Position numbers and translations under genes: made by a program | NCBI GenBank assembly: GCA_963693305.1 | Contig: OY855903.1 | Location: forward strand, 54,873,150 to 54,937,149 | Source of the DNA: Meandrina meandrites | Lineage: Eukaryota > Cnidaria > Anthozoa > Scleractinia > Meandrinidae | Length of the DNA: 64,000 bases | Direction of reading: 5' to 3' | Part shown: in pieces, positions 1 through 11,824 of the stretch | Position numbering within the stretch: position 1 is the first letter of the stretch | Layout: each line of letters starts with the position of its first letter | The notes under the pieces: generated by a model | What the model was told of the DNA's origin: nothing | Databases searched by the model: none | Seen by the model: only the letters and a program-made list of their open reading frames with translations

Positions 1-181
1 ATATTTTTGTCTGAGGGGAGGGTGGGTGAAGGAAAGCTTAATATGTTGATGCATTTGCACCTTCACGTCATTAGGAAATTCCGGGATTTCGACTCGATTT
101 CGGTCAATGATCAAACATGATTTATAGGATGTATTACAATAATAAGTTGAGGTTATTTTTAAGTACGTGTATCTTTTTCAG

Positions 182-904
182 GTTTTTAGCAGCTGTCAGG
201 AAATAAATATTCGTAATGAGGGTCAAGCAGTGAGTGGCGCGTACAAAATCCATGCGTTGCCAAACGTTGAACCCATTGAGGTGTACTGTGAGATGGCAAT
301 ACGTGGAGGTGGTTTTACCTTCCTTCCTCGCAGTCTCACTAGAAGACAAGATGCTCAGCAGATTGTCGACGCACTCTTCAAGGACAAGAAAAACGTTTTG
401 CTCAAGTTGCAGAAGAAGGTCGACCGCAGTGAGTTTTACACCCTGATCCAGCCTCATCCGGCTTATCGTCTTACCGACTTTGGAGTGTTGGTCAACAACT
501 TCACTGGTTACACCGAACCACAGAACCATTTCATGAAAGATTACATCTTCTTTGGGATCATTCCTAAATCCGCCTCACAGAATAATAATTACCAAGGCTT
601 CAAATCCAACGGCCAAAACGTCGAGTTTAAAAATTGCGACAGCAATCCCAACAGCTTGTTTGCGTTCTTGCCAAACCATGGTCTGCAAGCCCCAAGCAGC
701 TACCACCCAGACCTGCGTTTCGAGGACAGTGGTGTCGCGGTGGACTGGCGCTCCAAAGGCATACCCATCACACATCCTGATCGGATGATGCCAAACGAGT
801 TCTTCTTCTTGACAGAGCTGCATTTTGGAGGCTGTGGCTGTTACACCTCCAGTGACCGCTGGACCAAGTATGGCTTTCACGCCACCGCCATTGGAATTCG
901 CTAA
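182..904 (+). CDS. terminal exon of a secreted fibrinogen-like (FReD N-terminal-like) protein
   Basis: Open frame of about 240 codons that follows a pyrimidine-rich AG acceptor (tctttttcag) and ends at TAA 902-904; the 5' exons lie left of the window. The start resembles the N-terminal part of fibrinogen-related domains: S-C-x-E-I, then G-x-Y-x-I, then V-Y-C-E-M and G-G-G-F-T-F-L. The remaining 190 residues (ending in the segment F-G-G-C-G-C-Y-T) are not a standard fibrinogen head. Similar proteins are common in corals and sea anemones and some are listed as uncharacterised skeletal matrix proteins; that link is from memory and weak. It is not a copy of the PAN-pentraxin genes further right. 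Frame integrity over 240 codons makes it a real exon; the exact acceptor could be 182 or a few bases later. Confidence 0.7.
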   Translation, partial: VFSSCQEINIRNEGQAVSGAYKIHALPNVEPIEVYCEMAIRGGGFTFLPRSLTRRQDAQQIVDALFKDKKNVLLKLQKKVDRSEFYTLIQPHPAYRLTDFGVLVNNFTGYTEPQNHFMKDYIFFGIIPKSASQNNNYQGFKSNGQNVEFKNCDSNPNSLFAFLPNHGLQAPSSYHPDLRFEDSGVAVDWRSKGIPITHPDRMMPNEFFFLTELHFGGCGCYTSSDRWTKYGFHATAIGIR

Positions 905-1529
905 AATCTTAATAATCTGCCCTTTCCCGCTTGTTAGTGAAGGTCTCGTTAGCATAGGTAATAACGCTCAGTTTTGTGTACGCAGGTAATTGGGCGGATC
1001 TCTGCTGATTCTGCAATGACTAGTAACACGCTACTGAAAACTGTCCTAGTTCAGTTTTAGAATATATTGTTCATGTTCATTTACAGGATTGTTTTTTTGG
1101 TTTGAGTCTTGTCAAGAAACTTTCTATTGTTCAGTTATAATTACAACCTGATCATTTTGAAGGAGCGTGAAAAATGCGGGAACAAGAAAAGTGATAATAA
1201 AAGTCCTTCAAGGGATTTAAAATTGTTTCCTTCCTGATCTTACAAAGGATGCCAAGCACAATGTTGGCGAAGGGTTAGAGGCCATGATACAAGAGAGGAG
1301 GCGGTACGCAGCTCTTACAAGATGCGCTGTGATTGGTCAACGGAAATTTACAATAAAAATAAAAATGAATAAAGTAGAGTTATTATAAAAAGAAAGGAAG
1401 GAAAGAAAAAAAGAAAGGAAATAAAGAAGGAAAAGCCTTTTCATAGAAATATATGAAGATAGAAGTATGGTGTAAGTTGGTATGCAAGCAAGTAAGTTAG
1501 TAAGTAGGAAAGTAACTCTGGCACTATTG
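905..1529. other. 3' flank, no gene seen
   Basis: AT-rich DNA after the stop codon. An ATAATAAAA stretch near 1192 is a possible poly(A) signal for the upstream exon. No reading frame with coding character was found on either strand. Confidence 0.5.
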
Positions 1530-1652
1530 GTGTTGTAGCGTAAATGATGATGACTATGAAAACGGTGGTGACGATGAGATGATGATGCTGACGATGATGA
1601 TAACAATGAAATGTCGATGAGATGATGATGACGATGATGATGATGATGACAG
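1530..1652. repeat. imperfect GATGAT-type microsatellite
   Basis: Runs of gat/gac/gatgat with interruptions, directly preceding the TTGCCC minisatellite. Confidence 0.7.
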
Positions 1653-2403
1653 TTGGCCTTGTTGCCCTTGTTGCCTTGTTACCCTGGTTGCCTTTGTTGC
1701 CTTTGTTGCCCTTGTTGCCCTGTTGCCCTTGTTGCCCTGTTGCCCTTGTTGCCCTGTTGCCTTGTTGCCCTTGTTGCCCTTGTTGCCCTTGTTGCCTTGT
1801 TGCCTTGTTGCCCTGTTGCCCTTGTTGCCTTGTTGCCCTTGTTGCCCTGGTTGCCCTTGTTGCCCTTGTTGCCCTGTTGCCCTTGTTGCCCTGTTGCCCT
1901 TGTTGCCCTGTTGCCTTGTTGCCCCTGTTGCCCTTGTTGCTCTGTTGCCCTTGTTGCCCTGTTGCCCTTGTTGCCCTGTTGCCCTTGTTGCCCTGTTGCC
2001 TTGTTGCCCTTGTTGCCCTTGTTGCCTTGTTGCCCTGGTTGCCCTTGTTGCCCTTGTTGCCTTGTTGCCCTGTTGCCCTGTTGCCCTGTTGCCTTGTTGC
2101 TCTGTTGTCCTGGTTGCCCTGGTTGCCCTTGTTGCCTTGTTGCCCTTGTTGCCTTGTTGCCCTGTTGCCCTTGTTGCCCTGTTGCCCTGTTGCCTTGTTG
2201 CCCTGTTGCCCTTGTTGCCCTTGTTGCCCTTGTTGCCCTTGTTGCCTTGTTGCCCTGGTTGCCCTGTTGCCCTTGTTGCCTTGTTGCCCTGGTTGCCCTG
2301 GTTGCCCTGTTGCCCTTGTTGCCCTTGTTGCCCTGTTGCCCTTGTTGCCCTGTTTCCCTGTTGCCCTTGTTGCTCTGTTGCCCTTGTTGCCCTGTTGCCT
2401 TGT
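1653..2403. repeat. TTGCCC minisatellite, left block
   Basis: About 750 bp of tandem 8- and 9-bp units (GTTGCCCT and GTTGCCCTT with GTTGCCTT and GTTGCCCTG variants). The three overlapping long frames read only Val-Ala-Leu-Leu-Pro-Cys-Cys permutations and are repeat translations, not genes. The array stops exactly at the terminal inverted repeat of an inserted element and continues in the same orientation at 4029. Confidence 0.95.
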
Positions 2404-4028
2404 CAGGGGTGGATCCAGGATTTTAGATGAGTGATTTGCACCAACTTAACTAAAAAGGGGGCGGGGGGCATGCTTCCTCAGGAAAATTTGAAATTTAGTG
2501 TCCTCAGAATTCAATTTTGCTGTATATTTTGAGAGTACTTTAAGCTATACAGACACATTAACGGCACCTCCACAGAAAGCATGATTCTGTACAAAAAATC
2601 ATTCCTATTTCTTAACCCTTTACAGCCCAAATTATTTTGGAACTCAATTTAGTACTTAATCTGAGATCCCCAAAAATATAAAATATGTCACGCATATGTC
2701 AACAGAAATATGTCACGCATATGCTACAACTCAGTAAAGCCTTGCGTAAATATTTAACTTGTTTCCTATACGTAAATCCATTAAAATAACCCGTAAAATG
2801 ATTTGTACGGTTTATACTATATATAAATAAATTTTCATTTGTAAAACTCCCTGAAGAAGTCTGCGACAGTCAGACGACACGCGTAGGAGAATAAATCAGT
2901 TGTTCAAAATACCGTTCGCAAAGTGGTGTTCACAAGTTTAGTTTCCAAAAAAATATCTTCTTAAGTCGATACTGGAGGAAGCCACATGACGAACGGAGCT
3001 GGTAAAATTATAGTTGCTCCGGTCCAAAGAGAAAATTCGCAATTGCAATCACACAGAAACACTGCTAAATTATGCAACTAACATTTCCCACTGGCGGACG
3101 TCGAAAATGTGAGACTGTGGATATAATACTTGTACAATTTGTCTGAGAAGTTTATTCGTATTTCGCCCGCAATGGACCTCAAATGAAACATACGATAAAC
3201 AAAATGCACCATCAAGATATTTAGAGTATGCTAGCCAGGGGAATCGTTTCAGCGGCCCGCTCTACACAAAATGACAGTTTGATTCGAATATTCAACTGAC
3301 GCTGGGAAGTCAAATAGCTCACCTGGTTCCACACATTATATTCTCTATGAGCTTGAGCTTGTCCTGGTCCGAATATGTTATGACTTCCTTGAAAACCAAG
3401 CCAACATCGTACTGAGCCAATCCTCTTTCAAACTGGGATCGCCTCGAATCATGGTTTATGAATTGAAATCTCTGAAATCCTGTCTTCCTCCATAGCAAGT
3501 TACCATGAACTCATGTCGGAACATGAACAAACGAAGGACTTTCGGGGAGAGGCTTCCCTTTATATACGATTGTCACTAGTTTGCACGGTAGTTTGCGGCC
3601 TGGATAGCCAATCACAACGGAGTTTGAGTAGTTCGCAAGACAATGCGAGTGTTTCTAACCAATCGGACAGGGTTTTGAGTGATTTGTGAAAAGATCCATA
3701 TACCCCCCAGTCCCACCCACTGCGTACAATTTTTTTCCAGTCGTGCCTACGAATTTTTTCGCGTTGATCTGGAAGTATCGACAAAGGACGAAAGCGCGCG
3801 AGCGAGACTCGTCGAATTCGCTCGGGAAGGGCTGGATTTGCTGTTTAATCAACGGAATAACGAGATACGACGCGTTTTTCTTTGTTTTATTTTATAATAA
3901 ACAATAAAACAAGAAGGATAATTAATTTTTTGAACTACATAACGAACCTGAGAAATAAAAAACGCAAATATTTGGAAACATTTGAGTGATTTCTGCAAAT
4001 CACTTGAACTACTCTGGATCCACCCCTG
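2404..4028. mobile_element. non-autonomous TIR DNA transposon (hAT-like ends) inserted in the minisatellite
   Basis: Perfect 15-bp terminal inverted repeats, CAGGGGTGGATCCAG at 2404-2418 and its complement at 4014-4028. The similarity continues inward (gtgatttgca on the left near 2433, matching on the right near 3993). Both sides are flanked by CTTGT (2399-2403 and 4029-4033); because the target is a repeat, the true target-site duplication could be longer. No transposase frame is visible inside. The interior includes one copy of a dispersed repeat (2626-2940). The CAGGGG start is typical of hAT-type elements; family assignment is inference. Confidence 0.8.
2626..2940 (+). repeat. dispersed repeat, copy 1 (second copy at 6925-7165)
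   Basis: Shares blocks with 6925-7165: aattattttgg, tttagtact, ccccaaaaata, gtcac(g/a)catatgctaca, cgtaaaa, and a short hairpin around gaagaagtctgc. Copy 1 sits inside the TIR element. No coding frame. Confidence 0.65.
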
Positions 4029-4266
4029 CTTGTTGCCCTTGTTGCCCTGGTTGCCCTGTTGCCCTTGTTGCCCTTGTTGCCCTTGTTGCCTTGTTGCCCT
4101 TGTTGCCCTGTTGCCCTTGCTGCCCTGTTGCCCTGTTGCCCTGGTTGCCCTGGTTGCCCTGTTGCCTTGTTGCCCTGTTGCCCTGGTTGCCCTGGTTGCC
4201 CTTGTTGCCCTTGTTGCCCTGTTGCCTTGTTGCCCTGTTGCCCTTGTTGCCCTGTTGCCCTTGTTC
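4029..4266. repeat. TTGCCC minisatellite, right block
   Basis: Same 8/9-bp units and same orientation as 1653-2403, beginning immediately after the right inverted repeat of the inserted element. The two blocks were one array before the insertion. Confidence 0.95.
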
Positions 4267-4267
4267 C

Positions 4268-4400
4268 CTTCAACGGGATCCCGTTGAAGCCCTGATTTTT
4301 TTTTCAGGCTTCTAATTCTTCATTCCAATTGCTTAAATTGGAAATTCACTGCGATTATCACTTATCACCTTCATATATACATCCGAAATTCTTATATGAA
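4268..4400. repeat. dispersed repeat starting with a 22-bp perfect palindrome
   Basis: A perfect 22-bp palindrome at 4268-4289, centred on GGGATCCC, followed by a second small inverted repeat (agccctga / tcaggct around a T9 run, 4288-4312). The following 90 bp (aattgcttaaattgg and so on) resembles a repeat I associate with coral genomes. Boundaries are uncertain. Confidence 0.5.
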
Positions 4401-5380
4401 TCATTTCATATACTATACGAAATGTATTTATGTATCTAAAACGTCCTCTTTAAAGTGCTGCCAATTTTACCATACCGGTTCATATTGTAATTGTAATTAG
4501 CTATCAGGTTACTCTTTTGCCCGTCAAAATTTTGTGTTAAATGTTTATTGCTTAATTAAGCAGTTTTACCTTAAACACTACACAAAAATCAGTTCGTTTC
4601 TTCATTTTCGAATGATAAACACTACAGAAAAATCATTTCACTTCGATTCTTTATTTGTGAAAAATTCAGCTTTTTGTAATCAGTCCCCCTTCGGCTCGGA
4701 CTTCACGCACGCACAATGGCTGTCTCTCATTCTTACATCACAAGAAAATACATATGCCTACCGTCCTTATAGACTACCTTACTGTCATCTTTCTTATCTG
4801 GAGATCGGGAGGACCTAAAGATACACTTCTAGAATTTCTAGGAGCTCTCAATGACAAAACTGATTGAATATATCAAGCTTACTTGTTGTATTAGCGACAG
4901 CAGCATTTCATTTGTTGATTTACTTCTCTATAGAGGTACTTCATATAGGGTGTTGCAATTTTCAAGAAGCCTTTGAACAAATATTTGTACATACCCTACG
5001 AGTCATTTTACCCTTCTAGCAATAAGAAGGCCTTCATTTACGCAGGACCCCCACAGAGAGATGCTAGAAACAGTTCTACCTTTCAGTCTCTTCCAACGAC
5101 TAGGGATAAGTTCTGGAAACATCTCAGAGTTTAGGGACGGACCATAAGAAAAGTGATGGGGTTGATGGGCAAAAAAGAGTCATGCAAGGAAAAACCCAAA
5201 GAAAAAATTTCATGCACAAGATGGGCCGCATTTTGATATTAAACCAGAGTTATAATTCTTCTCGAAAAGTGTTCCAAAATGCACCAAATGGCATTAGAGT
5301 ATATCTAGATTTTCAAAATTTTCCCGGGGGAGGATTCCCCCGAACCCCCAACGGAAATAGACCTCCCAACCATTTTAAAA
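4401..5380. other. gene-free AT-rich stretch
   Basis: No supported gene or RNA. Short frames lack coding character. Confidence 0.5.
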
Positions 5381-5647
5381 GGCAGGGGTAATTTGCCGAA
5401 CGCTGAACGCAGAATGCTCAACACAGAACGCAGATCGTGAACCGAAATCACGGAAACCAGCAAAAAACCAACCGGAGTACTATTCAGGCTAACTGGAGTG
5501 TACCTTGCACTCAGGTTAAACTAAAAAGCACTCCGGCTAGCCTGACTATTGCTCAGGTTAGCCTAAAAAAGGCCCAAGTTAGCCTGTTTACGAATAGCTC
5601 TCAGTGATTTTCGTTTCGCGTTCGGTGTTCGCAAAATTACCCCTGCC
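5381..5647. mobile_element. MITE with about 30-bp TIRs
   Basis: Left end ggcaggggtaatttg...gaacgc and right end gcgttcggtgttcgcaaaattacccctgcc-type complement form about 30-bp imperfect inverted repeats. The interior holds four degenerate copies of a caggttagcct-type motif. No clear target-site duplication. CAGGGG suggests hAT-like. Confidence 0.75.
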
Positions 5648-6924
5648 GATTTTAATTCCGTCACAATCAGTGCTACCATTTGAGTCCCCTCACCTCACAA
5701 TTCCTACGGGCCTGACAGGTATATAAATTACACAAATTTTCACTTAAGTCTATACAAAAATGGAAATTCCGGAGAGGAGGGGGGTCTTAGCTGGAATTCC
5801 CTCCGTGGTGGGGGTATGGATATTTTCTGGAACTACCCATTTACTTTTTATGTCATAAATAAATGGCAAATTAACGTTAACAGCTATGTATTTAATGAAC
5901 CAAAATACTGGTAGCACTAAATAAATAAAGCATTAAATAAATTCAATTATTATAGCAAATTGTGCATGAAGCAGATTTCATTTAAAAAAAATCGTGCATA
6001 GGTCTGTAGTCATTTGCAATTTTTACAAAATCGTTTATCCCTGGGTCCCAAACATTAGCAAGACATAAGATAAAAAGATAGACTTCCGTATTTTGATGTT
6101 TTAGTTGACGTGTGTTCCGTTGCCATGGTAACATGAAAGAATATAAATTCACCTTAAAAATCGGGTTTTATATATTTGCAGAAAATTTAGTCGTCAGATT
6201 TTCTCCTTTCTTTGCATGTAACAAACTTGTAACAATGCTTGCATTTTACACTATTCTAATAATATTTCAACGGAAAGATTTTTAGCTATCCTCTGTTAAA
6301 GGCTTACTGAATTATTTACAGTTTTCTCTGTTAAATTTCAGATTCTTTGAAATAATTCACTTCCTTGCTTCCTGAAGTATCTTCCTGCCAAATTTTATGA
6401 AATTCAAACAAGTGGTTCTCGAGAAATAATAGCATTTCCGAGAATGCTGCTAAACTGATCCAATCTCATTTTTTTGAGCAACTACGCATGCACTTCTTTG
6501 TATCTTAATTGTTTCCGACATTCTATTCTAACAAAAGACTAAAACCTGTATCATTTTAAGAACAATAATACCACATGGGACCATAGGACCAGCATGGAAC
6601 AAATCTTTGCTCTATTGGCACCATGCCTTGCATCAGCAATGAAGACTGCAGAGCGCGCAAAAACAGTGTTCAGCCACCTTAAGATCACTTTTAACTGTAG
6701 TCATGCTTTTATCAAGAATGTATCAGTCAGATACTACCAGACCTTAAATGTACTGTCTCACGCAAGAATACCACTTTCAAGTTCCAGAAGACTTGTGAGA
6801 AAATATCCGCTCTTGATTGGTTTATTACGTCTATCATAATGCAATCCGGGCTGTGTCCAACCTTCTCTGGTACTGTCCATTACAAATCTACAGCTACTTT
6901 AGCTAATCTATTTAAGTAATTATT
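5648..6924. other. gene-free stretch
   Basis: AT-rich sequence with no convincing coding region. A frame of 81 codons at 6594-6839 has no recognisable domain and no conserved partner in the window. Confidence 0.45.
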
Positions 6925-7165
6925 TTGGGGGGACCACAGATTTAGTACTAAATCTGTGTCCCCAAAAATAAATGTCACACATATGCTACACCTTTGTCAC
7001 GCCTTGCCAAAAAATTAAGGTGGTTTCCTTATAAATCCGTAAAAATTATTTATACGGTTTCTAAAACTCCCAGAAGAAGTCTGCAACAGTCGGATAAAAC
7101 GCATACGCATTGGAGTATTAAAGAAGTTTTACAACTACACTTTCGCAGTGCTGCTAGTCTAGCCT
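6925..7165 (+). repeat. dispersed repeat, copy 2 (partner of 2626-2940)
   Basis: Same block order as copy 1, including the gaagaagtctgc(a/g)acagtc hairpin segment. It begins with an extra inverted repeat, accacagatttagtac followed by its near complement. Confidence 0.65.
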
Positions 7166-8640
7166 TTTAAAAAATCATACACATACTTGGAAAACCTGTA
7201 AAAAACCTTTGGTAAGATAAATTCTAAATAACATGGAAGTAGCAAAATTAATTCTTGCTATTTTCAGCAACCAACAAATCGTGATCATCACATGAGTCAA
7301 AATTTTTCACAAAAGAATTAGTATTAATAGGTACATGTGTGCATTTCAGTTTAGCATGTGGATTATAGACATTATACTTTGGACTGGTCTGGAGAGTGCC
7401 ATTTTGAATTGAGAACTTTTGAATGTGTAAAATTAAATTAGTTTTTCACTGAGAGCCCTGACCCATTCAACTGTGTAAGTCAGTCCTGGCTTATTTATTT
7501 CTCAGCAACATGTCCAGTAGGAAATATTTTATCCAACAAGATCAGTCAACAGATTCGTAATGAATAAGAGACAAATAATTGTCGATTATTATAAAGCCAT
7601 GCATGGTGATAACAAATTGTATGAATGATTTCATTAGTTATGTTGCATCTTACACCTTTACAGAAAAACCTGTACACATATCGAGACAAACTGATACATA
7701 ACATGCATGTAGCAAACGGTGACAATTTTAATGCAAGCATCTGGAGTGTAGGAAAAGCCAGCATGTAACATTATACATATCTCAGCAAAAAGTAAACACC
7801 TAGGCTTTTAATTTATGGTACGATCAATAGACCTTGGACGATTTGCACAGATTCGAGTCTCACATTTACTGTTTATTTTTGACGAACACAATTTAAAATC
7901 AGGCACTTATAATAACGACAGTAGTGTTGAGATTATTATGAAAAAATTATTAGACAAGACTACGAGATATAAAAAACTTAATCTTAAGCAATCGTCGGGC
8001 GGTTTCGTTTACAATGGGTGGTAATATGAAAACACTTATTTAAGTAGCTTAGAAATAGCTTAGAAACTGAGCTTAAAATCAACATAACAAAAATTACCGC
8101 AATGAAGTGTGAGTGTACATGTGTGATTCATTATTTTTGTTATCCGGTCATCGCTGCTTCTCTACATTCAGAACAAGCGACTTTCAACAAAAGTCTCTAA
8201 CTTAAGCCTTTACAATCCTTATCGATCGATCGCTACCTTATGTTCCGAGTTTACCCTAGAAATTTGCAGTTTGTTTGTGTATCTCCCAGCTCTCTTCATA
8301 TCGTCCGCCATGTTGAATTTTAAGTATCGTATTGTTTTACATTGTTCTCTCGAGCCAATCAGAAGAGACCTTGTAAGAGCTGCGTACTATCTGCAAGAGA
8401 GAGGCAGTAAACAGGTTCAGAACATATTCATACCTTCGTGGTATTAATGCACTGCTTTTCCCTATTCGTTCAAGACTACTGAAGCTCGAACACGTGTTGT
8501 TATAGTCAATTATCAACAAGATCCAGCGAGATAATAGATAAAAACACGCACTCTACAAGACAATAGTTCCCAATTTCCTCTGTCGTAGAAGGATTGGATG
8601 TTTTGCTGCTTAAATTAACTGTGCTATCGTTTAATTAACG
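7166..8640. other. gene-free stretch
   Basis: No supported gene, RNA or repeat recognised. Confidence 0.45.
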
Positions 8641-9031
8641 CCGACCGGTTAGCTCAGTTGGTAGAGCACCGGACTACTGTGCGAGACGTCTCGAGTTCGA
8701 ACCCAGACCGGAACAACACTCAGGGTCTTAAAATAACTGAAGAGAATATGCTGCCTTTGCAATTACATCTGCAAATGGTTACATGTTCTAGTCTTCTCGG
8801 ATAAGGACGATAAACCGTAGCCCCGTCTCATGCATCTTCACTGTTATGGTCAGCAGGGGACGTAGGGACCCACACACTCATCGTAAAGAGTAGGGCACGA
8901 AGTTCCCAGTGTTGTGGTCTGGTCTTTGCCCGTTGCACCGTTGAAATGCTCGGAGATATTAGCTCTGTTAGAGCTACTCTATAATCTGAGGGTAAATAAA
9001 ACATGAACTTCACTTCACTTAGTTCAGTTCA
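8641..9031 (+). mobile_element. tRNA-derived SINE
   Basis: The head is tRNA-like: an A-box-like TAGCTCAGTTGG at 8650-8661 and a B-box-like AGTTCGAACCC near 8694-8704. The acceptor arms do not pair as in a working tRNA. A tRNA-unrelated body follows (aacactcagggtctt, tctgcaaatggtta, tcttctcggataaggac), a body I associate with cnidarian SINEs. The tail is a simple acttcacttcac repeat near 9010-9030. Right boundary is approximate. Confidence 0.8.
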
Positions 9032-9801
9032 CTGTGTCACGGATTTTGGCCAAATTTAGACATACGAAAATGGCCACCAAATATAAACATAACTTGTGAA
9101 ATATAAAAATAACCACATAACATTGAAAGAACATTTCAATTACGCAGGAAATACAACAGAAGATTCGGGTGAACAAAAATTAATCAAGATTAAAAGAAAT
9201 TTCGAAGTTGGTTTCTGAAAAAGTAGTTTTCAAATTAAATCTAGTTTTCTTTTAGCTATGTTGCTGTTGTAGAAAGGTTGCCGTTGAAGAGTGTTTGAAG
9301 AGTGTTTTTTGAAGAGTGTTTTGGGTGGATCTGCAGCCAAAATCAAAGTTGCAATCATTATGTATTATCATTTAGCACATCATTTCGCTTCCAAGATGGC
9401 ATAGAGAGAACTATGCCGCAGAATAGACATGTTTTGATCTTCATTAGATTATAAAGACAGAGGACAACTGAAGTTTTATTTCTTTTATAAAATTGCTTTC
9501 GGATAAAAATGTGCATTGGCGACTATACGACCACTTTAACAATTGATTTAAAATTCTGAATAGAGAAATTCTCCTTTCTACAACCGATCGAATGAATCCA
9601 CGCAAGAGAAATAGATTTCCAAACTTTTGTGCATGATGACAAGGGAATAAATTGCTTAGTTTTCGGAATCGAAGTACAAATAAACAAATACCTTTAACTC
9701 CGTTATTTTATTAAAGACCGCGAAAATTACTGAATGAAATCAAAGGAGGTAGCTTTCCTCGGCTCGCCGGCTCACAAATTTTACCCAGTAAAAGCCGTTT
9801 C
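9032..9801. other. gene-free stretch
   Basis: No supported feature. Confidence 0.4.
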
Positions 9802-9805
9802 TTAA

Positions 9806-10591
9806 AGTGTATATGACATGAAAAATATTTTCTGCTTATTTGAAAGGCCTTTCAAAATTCAGTAGAATGGCATTTTTCTTTTCAAAATATCTTTTTTCGT
9901 TTCTGAGATATTGTCATTTTTGTATTATGCAAATTAGATAAGTGATGACGTCATAAGATTTGCAACTAAAAAATGGTAAAATACTGAATAAACAATATCT
10001 CTAAAACCATTAAAGCAGTGGTCTTGGAACTTGGCACCACAAATGTGCATCACAAAAGAAACAAAATGACACCCTTAGGGCTGTTGCCATGACAACAGTT
10101 TTCCTGCTGGTGCTGTCTCAATAAAAACTGAAATTCGCAGCTTTTGTCTTAACCAAGAACCATCTAGCGCAGCCAATCTGATGCTGGAAATTAAGACAAT
10201 ATGGGAACAATGACTGTTCCAAGCAGGACTCTTTTTCTCACTTAAGAGGCTACAAATGGGGATATTTGTTTTTTGACAGAGAGAGACTGGAGCTGAAAGG
10301 GTTGCTATGGCAACAATACTAAGGGTGTCATTTTGTTGTTTTTGTGATGCACATTGGTGGTGCCAAATTTCAAGGACACTGCTTCAATATTTCCAGAGAT
10401 ATTTTTTACTCAGTATTTTACCATTTTTCAGTTGCAAATCTTATGACATCATCACTGATCTAATTTGCATAATACAAAAATGACAATATCTCTGAAATGC
10501 AAAAAGATATTCCAAAAAGAAAAACGCCATTCTTCTGTATTTCGAAAGGCCTTTCAAATAAGCAGAAACTATTTTTCATGTCATATACACT
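9806..10591. mobile_element. fold-back MITE with about 330-bp arms and TTAA target duplication
   Basis: Long imperfect inverted repeats: the left arm starts agtgtatatgacatgaaaa and runs to about 10120, the right arm is its complement from about 10270 to 10591. Flanked by TTAA on both sides (9802-9805 and 10592-10595), as for piggyBac-type insertion. Matching inner segments include aatatctctgaa and gacacccttag. No reading frame of note. Confidence 0.85.
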
Positions 10592-10595
10592 TTAA

Positions 10596-11824
10596 CGTCG
10601 TTGGATCGGTTGAAGACTACTAAAAATATCATGCAAAAGCTAAATTTCTCTTAAACGAACACTGATTTTGGCAAGTGCCGGCAGTGACTGTTTGGCTTGA
10701 GCGAGCGTGGGGTGATCTGGCGTCATAATGAATTATCTAATCAATTTTTTACCTAGTTTACCCTTGTTAAATAAAGTTACTTGGACATGAGAAAGCTGAA
10801 TCCCATTATGATGCCTACACTGGACGCCATGCGATTTGATACTTGCAACTTTCGCATAACTGGTGTAAACATCGATAAAATATTAAATAACTTCCGAAAA
10901 AATCTGCTAAGCAATAATGTAAAGTTTGTAAATATGAGTGAATGCTTCAGGTAAAAAGCCGTAGGCTATAATACATATTCACAATAATTCGTGTTCAAAT
11001 GCAACCAAAAGCAGACTTCGCCGGCTATTTCGGTCTATCACGTTGATTTACATAAATACAATATAATTGTTTTTGCCAAGGATAAAGCAATCCGTCTTTG
11101 TGTTATAACTGAACACGATAAAGAAGTACAAATAAATTTTCCAATTGTTTGCATTAGAAAATAGGGAACCTTATGATGCCCAAAGGCTTGAAAAGTGAAC
11201 TCAGAACGCCCACTTGTTATCACTTCTAATGTAACCTTTGACTCTAGTTTAATGGAGAACGCCTGCTGGTCAACTATATAACAAAAGTTTCTTTTGCCTT
11301 GACACTTTCCGGCGTTAACAATAAGTAAGTCGCCGTCAGTACAACTCAACGTCTACTTTATGTTTGCATGGTTCATAAAAGTAACAGTCTAAAGTCAAAC
11401 ATGAGATGCATGATACCAAACAAACTGACCACTGACCACCTAGGGATGATCTAAATTTTTAATGCGTTTTATGATAAATTTGTAAAAACTTGACGATAAT
11501 CTATTTCTTTGCAGTTCCCACTCCCCTGGTGGGGAATAGGATTTACAAGGATGAAAATATAATTTACGTAGCAAATCATAGAAGGAATACAAGTTTAAGT
11601 CTTCAATTTCATTTGAGTGTATATATCGTATTTTGACTCTTTGGACAACGATCGACATAATATTTAGACAAAGCAGGTGTTATAGGCATTATAAGCTCTC
11701 TCCAACTTTTAGGGCGACAGTTTTGAAAACTTTTATATAAACAAGAAGAGTTGTGTTTTAGCTGTGTTTACAGGTGCTGTTTGAAACGACACGAACGTTT
11801 TCCCTTTAAAAATTGTTCGTTTTT
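10596..11824. other. upstream region of PAN-pentraxin copy A
   Basis: No gene seen. The last 200 bp would hold the promoter or a 5' untranslated exon of copy A; an acceptor-like ctgtgtttacag occurs near 11772, but no promoter element could be fixed. Confidence 0.4.

Noticed and set aside
1653..2403. CRISPR-like array
   Set aside because: Units are 8-9 bp with no unique spacers, and the genome is eukaryotic.
1622..2434. Three overlapping long frames of Leu-Pro-Cys-Cys-Val-Ala repeats
   Set aside because: They are translations of the 8/9-bp minisatellite in all frames; the same is true for 3935-4315.
2848..2890. Hammerhead ribozyme resemblance (ctgaagaagtct...agacgacac)
   Set aside because: The core reads CTGAAGA instead of CTGATGA and the GAAA core is not kept; only a short hairpin remains, also in the second repeat copy.
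8641..8712. Functional tRNA gene
   Set aside because: A and B boxes are present but the acceptor stem does not pair and the SINE body follows directly.
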